Of a stretch of DNA of 64,000 nt, positions 8,979 through 18,600 are shown in pieces. Below the pieces are notes generated by a model, which was given only the letters and a program-made list of their open reading frames with translations, did no database searches and was not told the origin of the DNA. Numbering within the stretch: the first letter of the stretch is position 1; each line of letters begins with the position of its first letter. This stretch comes from Sphaerospermopsis sp. SIO1G1 (GTDB taxonomy: Bacteria > Cyanobacteriota > Cyanobacteriia > Cyanobacteriales > Nostocaceae), in assembly GCA_010672785.1 (NCBI GenBank), contig JAAHFX010000011.1, positions 84,757-148,756 on the forward strand, in the 5' to 3' direction. The position numbers were made by a program, and so were the translations under genes.

Positions 8979-10502
8979 TGAAGATAATGAGGATATTATT
9001 TTCAATGGTTTATCCTGTTCATAAATCAACCCTTCCTGACTAGATAAAACAACTTCCGCTTTCTGTAATTCTAAACCTAAATAAATTGCGTGTTCAACTT
9101 GTAAACCTGGACAGTCTGCTACTATTTGTCGGGAAATTTGAGTTGCTGATTTTCCGAAATAACAATTAACAACTTCTCCACTTCCAGGTGTGGTGTGTTC
9201 TACAATAATTTTACCTGATTGGATATAAATAATAAAACTTCCTGCGGGATCTTGATAATCTCTTTGCTGAGTAATTTTTCGGTATTGAGTTCCAATGACA
9301 TTTTCTACATTTTCAAAGCAGTCATCATAAATATGGGCGCTTTGACTAACGGTAATTAAAGCACCTAATTTTAATTGAGGATGAGCTTTTTTGATAGCAT
9401 CATAAATATGTTTTTGCAAAGCTCGTAAACCCATCGCATTTGCTGGCCATGCGGAAAACATATCATTACTTCTAAAGGTTGCTGTTAAGGATAATTCATG
9501 ATTTACTATTCTCACCCAAATATGATTTAAACAAGGTGGACTATCATTATTATCTTTGTTTGCATCCCATAATGACATGACTGCTCTAGCGGAATCAATA
9601 TCATTAATTAATTTATCAATTACTTGTTGAATTTGATCTTTTCCAAACCATGATCTTAATCTTTGTCCATAGGTGTATTTCACTCCTTCTCTGTCGGGTG
9701 CATCATCTAAAACTTGGGAAATATATTCTTGTAAAAAACTTCTATCTATGGGTAAATAATTAGGTTCAGGAAAATAAAATTCCTCTGGTTCATCGGTGAC
9801 AATTGCCATTAAGTCTATTAATTCTTGCCATTTTCCATCATAACCAGTTGGTCTAATTGTACCTGTAGTTTTAATTCTATGGATGATTTTTACCCAGGTT
9901 TCGGCTATGGTTTTACCTTCTATTCTGTGTCCATATCTTGTTCCTGGTAAAACGTTAGATTCTATTGTTAATAATGGAAATTCAATAGGTTTTCCCCAAG
10001 GTTCTAAAATTGGTTTTTGGGCATAATTTTTGATTTTTTCGACTGCTTGGGAAATTGATTTTGCTTCTATAACTTCTAGAGAATGACGCAGTTTTTCTAA
10101 TGCATTGATATCAATTTCTATGTCAATATATCCGGGAATTCGAGCAGGAATTACCCAAGTTTCTCGTCCAGTATCACTGAGATTTTCTTGCACTCCATGA
10201 TTAAAAAAGTCTAAGAGACATTGGGATGCACCTGCATTTTTATCCTCTTTGGTAGCGTTAACAATTACTAAATAACGAACATGAGGATTTAATAATAAGT
10301 TACGAACAAGTAAGTTTATGCCTCTTGTGGGTGAGTATAATTGTCCGATCACAGCATAATCTGATGGTTGCAGATGTTTGGCGATCGCTTGTTTCACTGT
10401 CCAACCGGTAATTACGGCTGTTTGTCCATGTCCGTAAATTAACTGATTTGGTTTATGCTGGGCTACATATTGAAATTCAGTGATAAATGTATTGCGTATC
10501 AT
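8955..10502 (-). CDS. Thymidylate synthase-like protein with DUF4346 domain
   Basis: A 515-aa protein. Residues about 20-105 (YGHGQTAVITGWTVKQAI, RGINLLVRNLLLNPHVRYLVI) resemble the MtrA-like region seen in DUF4346 proteins. The middle resembles thymidylate synthase: SARAVMSLWD, then PPCLNHIWVRI with a possible catalytic Cys near residue 323, then TATFRSNDMFSAWPANAMG, equivalent to the dUMP-binding RSxD region. The C-terminal ~90 residues (DPAGSFIIYIQSGKIIVEHT) form a DUF4346-like end. It is annotated as thymidylate synthase in many cyanobacteria, but its activity is not established. It is monocistronic. Confidence 0.75.
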   Translation of the reverse strand: MIRNTFITEFQYVAQHKPNQLIYGHGQTAVITGWTVKQAIAKHLQPSDYAVIGQLYSPTRGINLLVRNLLLNPHVRYLVIVNATKEDKNAGASQCLLDFFNHGVQENLSDTGRETWVIPARIPGYIDIEIDINALEKLRHSLEVIEAKSISQAVEKIKNYAQKPILEPWGKPIEFPLLTIESNVLPGTRYGHRIEGKTIAETWVKIIHRIKTTGTIRPTGYDGKWQELIDLMAIVTDEPEEFYFPEPNYLPIDRSFLQEYISQVLDDAPDREGVKYTYGQRLRSWFGKDQIQQVIDKLINDIDSARAVMSLWDANKDNNDSPPCLNHIWVRIVNHELSLTATFRSNDMFSAWPANAMGLRALQKHIYDAIKKAHPQLKLGALITVSQSAHIYDDCFENVENVIGTQYRKITQQRDYQDPAGSFIIYIQSGKIIVEHTTPGSGEVVNCYFGKSATQISRQIVADCPGLQVEHAIYLGLELQKAEVVLSSQEGLIYEQDKPLKIISSLSSLTANYSN

Positions 10503-10936
10503 TTGCTAGTAAGATTATAAATAATTTTAAACACATCCATACTTTTGCCAAAATAAAAAATGTTTTGAGTTTACTTTGGGCTTGAGTTTGTTCAACCCAA
10601 CCTACAGGAACATGGCGAAGGTATTGACATATATGACTAGATATGAGTTATGAAAAAAAAATCCGTACATCTTTGTTTGAAACTGTTTCCTGTTTCCTAA
10701 ACTCCACAGATAACTTTTTTCAGCAAACCCCATCTAGTGGAAAATACCATATCTAAGAAATTTTTCTAAGTATTTGAAATTTTTCAACACAACTTTTAAT
10801 ATTAGGGACAAGAGATAAAATTTATACTATATAAAGTAAAAATTAGCGACCTAGTTTCAATTTCCGAAACGGTGACAAAAACTACTGTAGAAACAAGTTA
10901 GCTTAATTGTAAAATGCAAGCCGCACTCCAGCAGCT
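10503..10936. other. Intergenic region with an IS-end-like sequence
   Basis: 434 bp between divergent genes. Around 10645-10739 there is a segment ending in TTTTTTCAGCAAACCCC, like the ends of the TIR-C family and the 130-bp repeat, but no partner end is visible. The rest is AT-rich and presumably carries the promoter of the ABC transporter operon. Confidence 0.4.
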
Positions 10937-11887
10937 ATGGTAAAAGAAATAGCAATTTACACCACTGGACTAACTAAGCAATTTGAACGCCATGTTGCAG
11001 TCAATAATGTAGACTTAGAAATTCATGCGGGTGAAGTTTATGGATTAATAGGGCCTAACGGTGCGGGTAAAACGACCTTAATTAGGATGTTAGCAACCGC
11101 TGAAGAACCAACCACAGGGGAGATTTATATCAATGGAGAACGTTTACTGCGGGATAAAAGTAGCCTCACCTTAAAACGTCGTTTAGGTTACTTACCAGAT
11201 GATTATCCACTGTATGAAGACTTAACAGTATGGGATTACTTAGATTACTTTGCGCGTTTATACCGTCTCAGACAACCACGTCGGACTCGACGTTTACATG
11301 AAGTTTTAGAACTAATTCAATTAGGTAATAAACGTAATAGTATGATTTCTACCCTATCCAGGGGGATGAAACAAAGACTAAGTTTAGCTAGGACAATTAT
11401 CCATGAACCGATATTACTACTTTTAGATGAACCGGTTTCAGGACTAGATCCCATTGCCAGAATGCAGTTTCGGGAGATTATCAAAGCACTGCGAGAAGCG
11501 GGGATGACAATATTAATATCCTCTCACGTTCTCAGTGACTTAGCCGAATTATGTACTTCCGTGGGCATCATGGAACTAGGATTTCTTGTAGAAAGTGCCT
11601 CACTACAAACACTTTACCAAAGTTTAGCCCAACAGCAGATTTTTATCTCCACATTGGGAAATATAGATGTATTGGTTAGAGAAATCAAAAATAATTCATT
11701 AATAGAAGAATTGGAGGTGATCAATAGTCAAAATAGTGTGCGGGTGAACTTTACTGGTACAGAAGAAGATGCTGCTGAGTTATTGCGATCGCTCATTAGT
11801 ATAAGTATTCCGATCACAAATTTCCACTGCACCCAAGAAGACTTAGAAAGTATCTTCCTCAAATTAGGACATAAACAAGCATCCTAA
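10937..11887 (+). CDS. ABC transporter ATP-binding protein
   Basis: A 316-aa ATPase subunit of an ABC-2 type exporter. Walker A GPNGAGKTT, signature LSRGMKQRLSLAR, Walker B LLLLDEPVSGLDP and the switch histidine in ILISSHVLSDL are all present, so it should be active. The C-terminal ~90 residues form the regulatory extension usual for the CcmA/drug-export type. It forms an operon with the permease that starts about 120 bp downstream; the substrate is unknown. Confidence 0.93.
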   Translation: MVKEIAIYTTGLTKQFERHVAVNNVDLEIHAGEVYGLIGPNGAGKTTLIRMLATAEEPTTGEIYINGERLLRDKSSLTLKRRLGYLPDDYPLYEDLTVWDYLDYFARLYRLRQPRRTRRLHEVLELIQLGNKRNSMISTLSRGMKQRLSLARTIIHEPILLLLDEPVSGLDPIARMQFREIIKALREAGMTILISSHVLSDLAELCTSVGIMELGFLVESASLQTLYQSLAQQQIFISTLGNIDVLVREIKNNSLIEELEVINSQNSVRVNFTGTEEDAAELLRSLISISIPITNFHCTQEDLESIFLKLGHKQAS

Positions 11888-12006
11888 CAGGAGGTAGGAG
11901 AATTTATTCTCTGGTTTCTGGTTTCTATAAATTTCAATTACTTCAGCGATGAAACAGAAAATTTATTCCCTGGAATCTATAAATTTAAACATTGGAGATT
12001 TTGACA

Positions 12007-13824
12007 ATGATGCTCAACTTTCTTGATAGAGTTGGTGAATGGAATCCTCAATTATTCCGAGAATTAAAAGGAAGATTAAAACCAATCAATGTATTACTAG
12101 CAGTTGCTTCTTCATTACTCTTGCAACTTGTAGTATTTTTATATCAACTGGGATCATATCCTAGTGATAAATATCCCTTAACAGGTGAATACTGTCTCCT
12201 GAGTCCGATATATAATCACCACAGAGAAAAACTTTATCAACAACAATCTGTACTGAACAATAAACTATCTAACTACCAAAAAATTGAACTTTCTGATCCA
12301 ACAATCATTCCCAATCTTAAAGCCCAACTTCAACAAGTAAATACACAACTTAGTGACATCCGAGATAAGTTATATAAAACTGATTGTCCCCCCAATGAAA
12401 TTAATTGGCAAATGTGGTGGCAAGACCATTGGGGATATATTTTCCTGACATTTAGTGTGGTTTTCATTTTTATACTATTAGTTGCCGGCACATATTTACT
12501 CATTAGTGATTTAGCCAAAGAAGAAAATAAAGGCACACTCAATTTTATTCGCCTTAGTCCTCAAACAGAAACCAGTATCTTGGGAGGTAAAATACTGGGA
12601 GTACCCAGCTTAGTTTATCTGTTTGTACTCACTGCAATTCCTTTACATTTCTGGGCAGGTAAATCTGCTAATATTGCCGCTAGTTACATTTTTGGTTATT
12701 ACGCTATTCTGATTACTTGCTGTGGTTTCTTTTATAGTGCAGCATTGTTATTTGGGTTAGTTAGTCGTTGGTTTAGCGGTTTTCAACCTTGGCTTGGGAG
12801 TGGAGGAGTTTTGTTATTCTTGTCTATGACAATGGCGATGGCAGATTCTTCCTATAATAATGACTTTAATACCCCTGTAGGTTGGTTGAGAATATTGAGT
12901 CCTTGGGATATTACCAATTACCTGTTTCCTAACCTATTTAATCTTCACAAAGGTTTACCACTGGAAAGCTTCCAATTCTTCTATATACCAATTGGCCAAA
13001 ATGCCACTAGTTTAGTGGGATTTTATTTAGTTAACTATGGCATTGTTGCTTATGGGATATGGCAAGTTATTAAAAGATGTTTTCGCAATCCAGACATCAC
13101 GATTTTGAGTAAAAAACAAAGCTATATAATTACAGCTTTTACTCAATTCATGTTTTTAGGATTCATGATGCAGGAATCAGCAGCAAGACATTATGAAACT
13201 GTTCCTTTATTTCTTGTACTCAATGCTATCTTAATCACCGGTCTAATTTTCATTAACTCCCCTGTCAGACAAAACATCCAAGACTGGGCTAGATATCGCC
13301 ATCAAAACAATAGTCATAAATCTCTATTACAAGATTTACTATTCGGTGAAAAAAGCCCAGCTATTATAGCGATTGGAGTTAATTTAATTATTGCTGCCAC
13401 ACCTTTAGTAATTTGGGTTATTGCTTTACCCAAAGATTTACAACTCAACAGTACTGAACAAAACCAAGCTTTGCTAGGAATAGTTATATCTATTACCATG
13501 ATGTTAATTTATGCCAGCATTGCTCAATTGATGTTGTTGATGAAAAATCCCAAACGTTATTTATGGGCAGTTGGTACTGTAGGTGCAGTGATAACTTTCC
13601 CTCCAGTAATTCTCTCTGTGTTAAGAATTTATCCAGGGAATAATGCTGCTGCATGGTTATTTTCTAGCTTCCCTTGGCCAGCAATAGATGAGGCAACTAT
13701 ATCAACAACATTAATGTCATTGTGTGTTGATGTCATCATTATTGCTTTATTGAATTGGAGACTTAATAAAAAAATACAAGTATTGGGAGAGTCTGCAACT
13801 AAGGCATTGTTAGCAGCAAGGTAA
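12007..13824 (+). CDS. ABC-2 type transporter permease
   Basis: About 605 aa, with roughly 12 hydrophobic segments and a soluble loop at residues about 55-115 rich in Q, L and N. I place the start at the ATG at 12007, because the upstream TTG (11992) coincides with the ribosome-binding sequence TTGGAG. It is probably the membrane partner of the preceding ATPase. The motif EENKGTLNFIRLSPQTETSILGGKILG is typical of ABC-2 permeases just after the first domain. The stop codon is immediately followed by a heptamer array. Confidence 0.85.
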   Translation: MMLNFLDRVGEWNPQLFRELKGRLKPINVLLAVASSLLLQLVVFLYQLGSYPSDKYPLTGEYCLLSPIYNHHREKLYQQQSVLNNKLSNYQKIELSDPTIIPNLKAQLQQVNTQLSDIRDKLYKTDCPPNEINWQMWWQDHWGYIFLTFSVVFIFILLVAGTYLLISDLAKEENKGTLNFIRLSPQTETSILGGKILGVPSLVYLFVLTAIPLHFWAGKSANIAASYIFGYYAILITCCGFFYSAALLFGLVSRWFSGFQPWLGSGGVLLFLSMTMAMADSSYNNDFNTPVGWLRILSPWDITNYLFPNLFNLHKGLPLESFQFFYIPIGQNATSLVGFYLVNYGIVAYGIWQVIKRCFRNPDITILSKKQSYIITAFTQFMFLGFMMQESAARHYETVPLFLVLNAILITGLIFINSPVRQNIQDWARYRHQNNSHKSLLQDLLFGEKSPAIIAIGVNLIIAATPLVIWVIALPKDLQLNSTEQNQALLGIVISITMMLIYASIAQLMLLMKNPKRYLWAVGTVGAVITFPPVILSVLRIYPGNNAAAWLFSSFPWPAIDEATISTTLMSLCVDVIIIALLNWRLNKKIQVLGESATKALLAAR

Positions 13825-13827
13825 GTG

Positions 13828-14092
13828 ATTCAGTTATCAGTTATCAGTTATCAGTTATCAGTTATCAGTTATCAGTTATCAGTTATCAGTTATCAGTTAT
13901 CAGTTATCAGTTATCAGTTATCAGTTAGCAGTTTTCACTGTTTACTGTTCACTGTTTACTGTTCACTGTCCACTGTCCACTGTCTACTGTCTACTGATAA
14001 CTGTCCACTGTCCACTGTCAACTGTCTACTGTTCACTGTCAACTGTTCACTGTTCACTGTTCACTGTTCACTGATAACTGTTCCCCCCACTA
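13828..14092. repeat. Heptamer STRR array (CAGTTAT)n then (TTCACTG)n
   Basis: From about 13828 to 13930 there are ~14 near-perfect CAGTTAT units, then to about 14092 a degenerate series of units such as GTTTACT, GTTCACT, GTCCACT and GTCTACT. The 103-codon open frame across it (13825-14136) is an artefact of a repeat without stop codons. The array fills the gap between the permease and ycf23. Confidence 0.95.
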
Positions 14093-14153
14093 GCGATAAT
14101 CGTTCAGATATTGTATATATATCTCTACCTCAATAGATTCAAAACAAAGAATT

Positions 14154-14900
14154 ATGACTATGCTTCCTAAATTGCAAGGTGCATTTGCTAACCGCAGTGT
14201 TCTCAAAGTGATCAGCGGTTTGAATAACCTGAATGCCCAAAGTGTTGCTGCTACTGTGAAAGCTGCTGAGTTGGGTGGTGCAACTTTTGTGGATATTGCT
14301 GCTGATACGGATTTAGTTCGTTTAGCGAAAAATGTCACCAGTCTGCCAATTTGCGTTTCTGCGGTTGAACCAGAAAAGTTTGTTGCTGCTGTGGCTGCTG
14401 GTGCTGATTTAATTGAAATCGGTAATTTTGATTCTTTTTACGCTCAAGGTCGCAGATTTGAAGCGGAAGAAGTTTTGGCATTAACTCAGCAAACCCGCGC
14501 CTTGTTACCTGAAATTACCCTATCTGTAACTGTTCCTCATATCCTGACTTTGGATAAACAGGTACAGTTAGCTGAGAGCTTGGTGAAAGCTGGCGCTGAC
14601 ATCATCCAAACTGAAGGTGGTACTAGCAGTAAACCTGCTCATGCTGGTAGTTTGGGTTTGATTGAAAAAGCCGCTCCTACTTTAGCCGCAGCTTATGAAA
14701 TTTCTCGTGCGGTTTCTGTGCCTGTTTTGTGTGCCTCTGGTATTTCTAATGTGACTGCTCCTTTGGCTATTGCTGCTGGTGCTGCTGGTGTGGGTGTGGG
14801 TTCTGCGATTAACCAACTCAACAGCGAAGTTGCGATGATTGCGGCTGTACGTGGTTTGGTGGAATCTTTAAATACTGCAAATATTCGTACTTTTGCTTAA
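14154..14900 (+). CDS. ycf23: Ycf23 / DUF561 TIM-barrel protein
   Basis: A 248-aa protein conserved in cyanobacteria and plastids (Ycf23, DUF561). The alternating strand/helix pattern with glycine-rich loops (VAAGADLIEIGNF, AGADIIQTEGG, AAGAAGVGVGSAI) indicates a TIM barrel with a phosphate-binding site near the C terminus. The function is not established. It is alone between a repeat array and a long non-coding stretch. Confidence 0.88.
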   Translation: MTMLPKLQGAFANRSVLKVISGLNNLNAQSVAATVKAAELGGATFVDIAADTDLVRLAKNVTSLPICVSAVEPEKFVAAVAAGADLIEIGNFDSFYAQGRRFEAEEVLALTQQTRALLPEITLSVTVPHILTLDKQVQLAESLVKAGADIIQTEGGTSSKPAHAGSLGLIEKAAPTLAAAYEISRAVSVPVLCASGISNVTAPLAIAAGAAGVGVGSAINQLNSEVAMIAAVRGLVESLNTANIRTFA

Positions 14901-15678
14901 TTAGGTGACAGGTGACAGATGATATCAAACCGGTTCTAAAAACCCCCTTTCCATAATTTTCATGAAACTCTCTTGCCTGTTGCCTTTTGCCTCTTGCCTA
15001 ACCTCATGAATAAGTGGGGTGTGGCAATAGGATTTGGTATGACAGGTAACAGATAAACATCGGTGTTGCTGATTCAAGGTATGATTTTGTTTCACGCAGA
15101 GGCGCTCCAGGCGCAGAGATTAAGAGTTTAATTTTCGTGATTTTGCAATTTCATGTCCTAATTCAGCAATGCCCAGAAATTTTGTTTTTTTACTTCTTCT
15201 GTTTCCTGTTTGCTTGAATGATTTTTGAACGCAGATGGACGCAGATAAACGCAGATAATGATAAATGTCTTTTTGTCAAGAGTTTATTGGTACTATTAAA
15301 TTTCTCGGATAAATTTACTCCTAAAATTTGTGTTTCTAATCTCTACTTTTCGAGTCAGTGTTTTTTGGTTGAGTGAAGTGTGAATTTTGGAAATGCTTAT
15401 ATTTTAAAGGTTTGGATAAATCAATCTGTGAGGTGATGAAAATTGAGTATAAAAACCCTGGATTATGAAATTTTTTAAAATGGTAGCAAATGCTGGAAAC
15501 TATTGCAAGCTCGTTGGTAAATAAAAATTATTCCTAATAATATGTTAAGAAATGTGAAGGGAAAATAGCAGTAAGTTGAGAATATACAAATTAAAGTTGA
15601 ATTTTTATAAATAAAACTTATTTTTTGTACAAAAGCGCAGTAATTGTATTTTACCAATTACCAATTACCGATTACCGA
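14901..15678. other. 778-bp intergenic stretch with short repeats
   Basis: No credible gene. It contains small repeat fragments: GGTGACAG units near 14905, CACGCAGAGGCGC near 15095, ACGCAGAT-type units (about 15230-15257) and heptamers ACCAATT/ACCGATT at 15655-15685 that run into the stop codon of the WD40 gene. It looks like a graveyard of repeat fragments. Confidence 0.5.
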
Positions 15679-18600
15679 TTACCAATTAATATCATCACAC
15701 AACCGTCTCTCCTCATTACTCAAACCCACATTAGGGTTCTGTAAATAATCCTGCAACCACACACAACCATCTTTAATTGCCCTGTCTAAATCCCGCACAG
15801 GCCACAACCGGGCTGTATTGTCCCATGATGCAGTAGCAATGGTTTTTCCGTCCGGGCTGAAACTCACACTGATGACAGGAAGCTGATGACCTTTAAATTC
15901 TTGCAGGAGTTGACCATTTAAATTCCACAACCGGGCTGTATTGTCCGATGATGCAGTAGCAATGGTTTTTCCGTCGGGGCTGAAACTCACACCCCAGACA
16001 CTACTCCCATGACCTTTAAATTCTTGCAGGAGTTGACCATTTAAATTCCACAACCGGGCTGTATTGTCCCTAGATGCAGTAGCAATGGTTTTTCCGTCGG
16101 GGCTGAAACTCACACTATAGACATAACTCTGATGACCTTTAAATTCTTGCAGGAGTTGACCATTTAAATTCCACAACCGGGCTGTATTGTCCCATGATGC
16201 AGTAGCAATGGTTTTTCCGTCGGGGCTGAAACTCACACTGATGACAGGAAGCTGATGACCTTTAAATTCTTGCAGGAGTTGACCATTTAAATTCCACAAC
16301 CGGGCTGTATTGTCCGATGATGCAGTAGCAATGGTTTTTCCGTCGGGGCTGAAACTCACACTTGTGACAGAATTCTGATGACCTTTAAATTCTTGCCGGA
16401 GTTGACCATTTAAATTCCACAACCGGGCTGTATTGTCCCTAGATGCAGTAGCAATGGTTTTTCCGTCGGGGCTGAAACTCACACTGAAGACATAACTCTG
16501 ATGACCTTTAAATTCTTGCAGGAGTTGACCATTTAAATTCCACAACCGGGCTGTATTGTCCCATGATGCAGTAGCAATGGTTTTTCCGTCGGGGCTGAAA
16601 CTCACACTTGTGACAGAATTCTGATGACCTTTAAATTCTTGCCGGAGTTGACCATTTAAATTCCACAACCGGGCTGTATTGTCCCTAGATGCAGTAGCAA
16701 TGGTTTTTCCGTCGGGGCTGAAACTCACACTGAAGACATAACTCTGATGACCTTTAAATTCTTGCAGGAGTTGACCATTTAAATTCCACAACCGGGCTGT
16801 ATTGTCCGATGATGCAGTAGCAATGGTTTTTCCGTCGGGGCTGAAACTCACACCCCAGACACTACTCCCATGACCTTTAAATTCTTGCAGGAGTTGACCA
16901 TTTAAATTCCACAACCGGGCTGTATTGTCCCTAGATGCAGTAGCAATGGTTTTTCCGTCGGGGCTGAAACTCACACTATAGACATAACTCTGATGACCTT
17001 TAAATTCTTGCAGGAGTTGACCATTTAAATTCCACAACCGGGCTGTATTGTCATCGGATGCAGTAGCAATGGTTTTTCCGTCGGGGCTGAAACTCACACT
17101 GAAGACATAACTCTGATGACCTTTAAATTCTTGCAGGAGTTGACCATTTAAATTCCACAACCGGGCTGTATTGTCCCTAGATGCAGTAGCAATGGTTTTT
17201 CCGTCGGGGCTGAAACTCACACTGAAGACATAACTCTGATGACCTTTAAATTCTTGCAGGAGTTGACCATTTAAATTCCACAACCGGGCTGTATTGTCAT
17301 CGGATGCAGTAGCAATGGTTTTTCCGTCGGGGCTGAAACTCACACTTATGACAGAACTCTGATGACCTTTAAATTCTTGCAGGAGTTGACCATTTAAATT
17401 CCACAACCGGGCTGTTTTGTCTAAAGATGCTGTAGCAATGGTTTTTCCGTCGGGGCTGAAACTCACACTATAGACATAACTCTGATGACCCTTCAAGATG
17501 TTGCGGGGACTATTCTTATTAATATCATTGAGGATATGATTTAAGCTATAAATGGGGCTAATAGTTGGATATTTGTCCAGAGGATTATTTGCAACTATAG
17601 TTTTTAAAGTTTTACCACTTTGTACAGCATTCATTAAAGATGGTATTGGTTCAACTGGAAATTTTATTAAAACATCAACTCCATCTTGTTCTAGTTTTGT
17701 AACTTGTTGAGCAATAGCAGCTTTTTTAAATTGATTCATAGAATAAATAGAAGCTATACCAGCAACGATTAGCAAACCCACAGCTAAACCAGAACTCCAT
17801 TTTAATCTGTTCTGTCCCTTAGCAATTTCTGCATCAGCTTGAGTTTTGGCATTCACTAATATTCGATTTGCTTCCTGTTCCTTTTCTAATTCTGCCTTGG
17901 TTTTAGCATAGTTTGCTAATAAATCATCTTTATATTTTTGCCGAATAAACTCAACTAAATAATCATGAACTAACTGATATATATTTTCTGGAGACTCTGG
18001 TATGAAGACGACTAAACCAGATGCTACCAATATTTTTAACACATCTGCTAAGTTTTCAGTCTTTCTGTCTAATATTGTTAAGTCTGCTACTAATTCGGTG
18101 GCAGTTTTTAAAGGACGAGTTTTATTTTCATCAGTCAACAGATATAAAACCAGGTTAGCTAATTCTTTATTTTCCTCTGTACCAAAATCTTGAATGACAT
18201 TTTCTAAAAACCCTTCTACCAATTTTTCTTTACTACCAATTTCGTCTTGATATTTAGCTAAAGTGGTAATTTTTTGATTTTCTAATTGTGTTCCCACCAG
18301 TTGTAATTCTATCGGTCGAATTTCCCCAATATTTCCAGCTAATTCTACTACTAAGGTATCTATTAAGTCTGGTTCTAAACGGTATTTGTTTCTTTGAGTT
18401 AAACTGGTAAATACTTGTTTTGCACCCGCAGGAGAAAAATTCCCTAAAGAATAACGAATATTTTTACTTAAAATATCTGTATTTTTGATAATATCTGTAT
18501 TGACTTCATCAGCAAATTTCCTTTCTAACTCTAATAAATAATGTAAATAATCTTCTCGTAGAGAAATTACAACTTTCAGATTTGCAATTTGTAAACACTT

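Noticed and set aside
13825..14136. Open frame of 103 codons after the ABC permease
   Set aside because: It only translates the heptamer repeat array (repeated LSVISYQ-type peptide), so it is not a gene.
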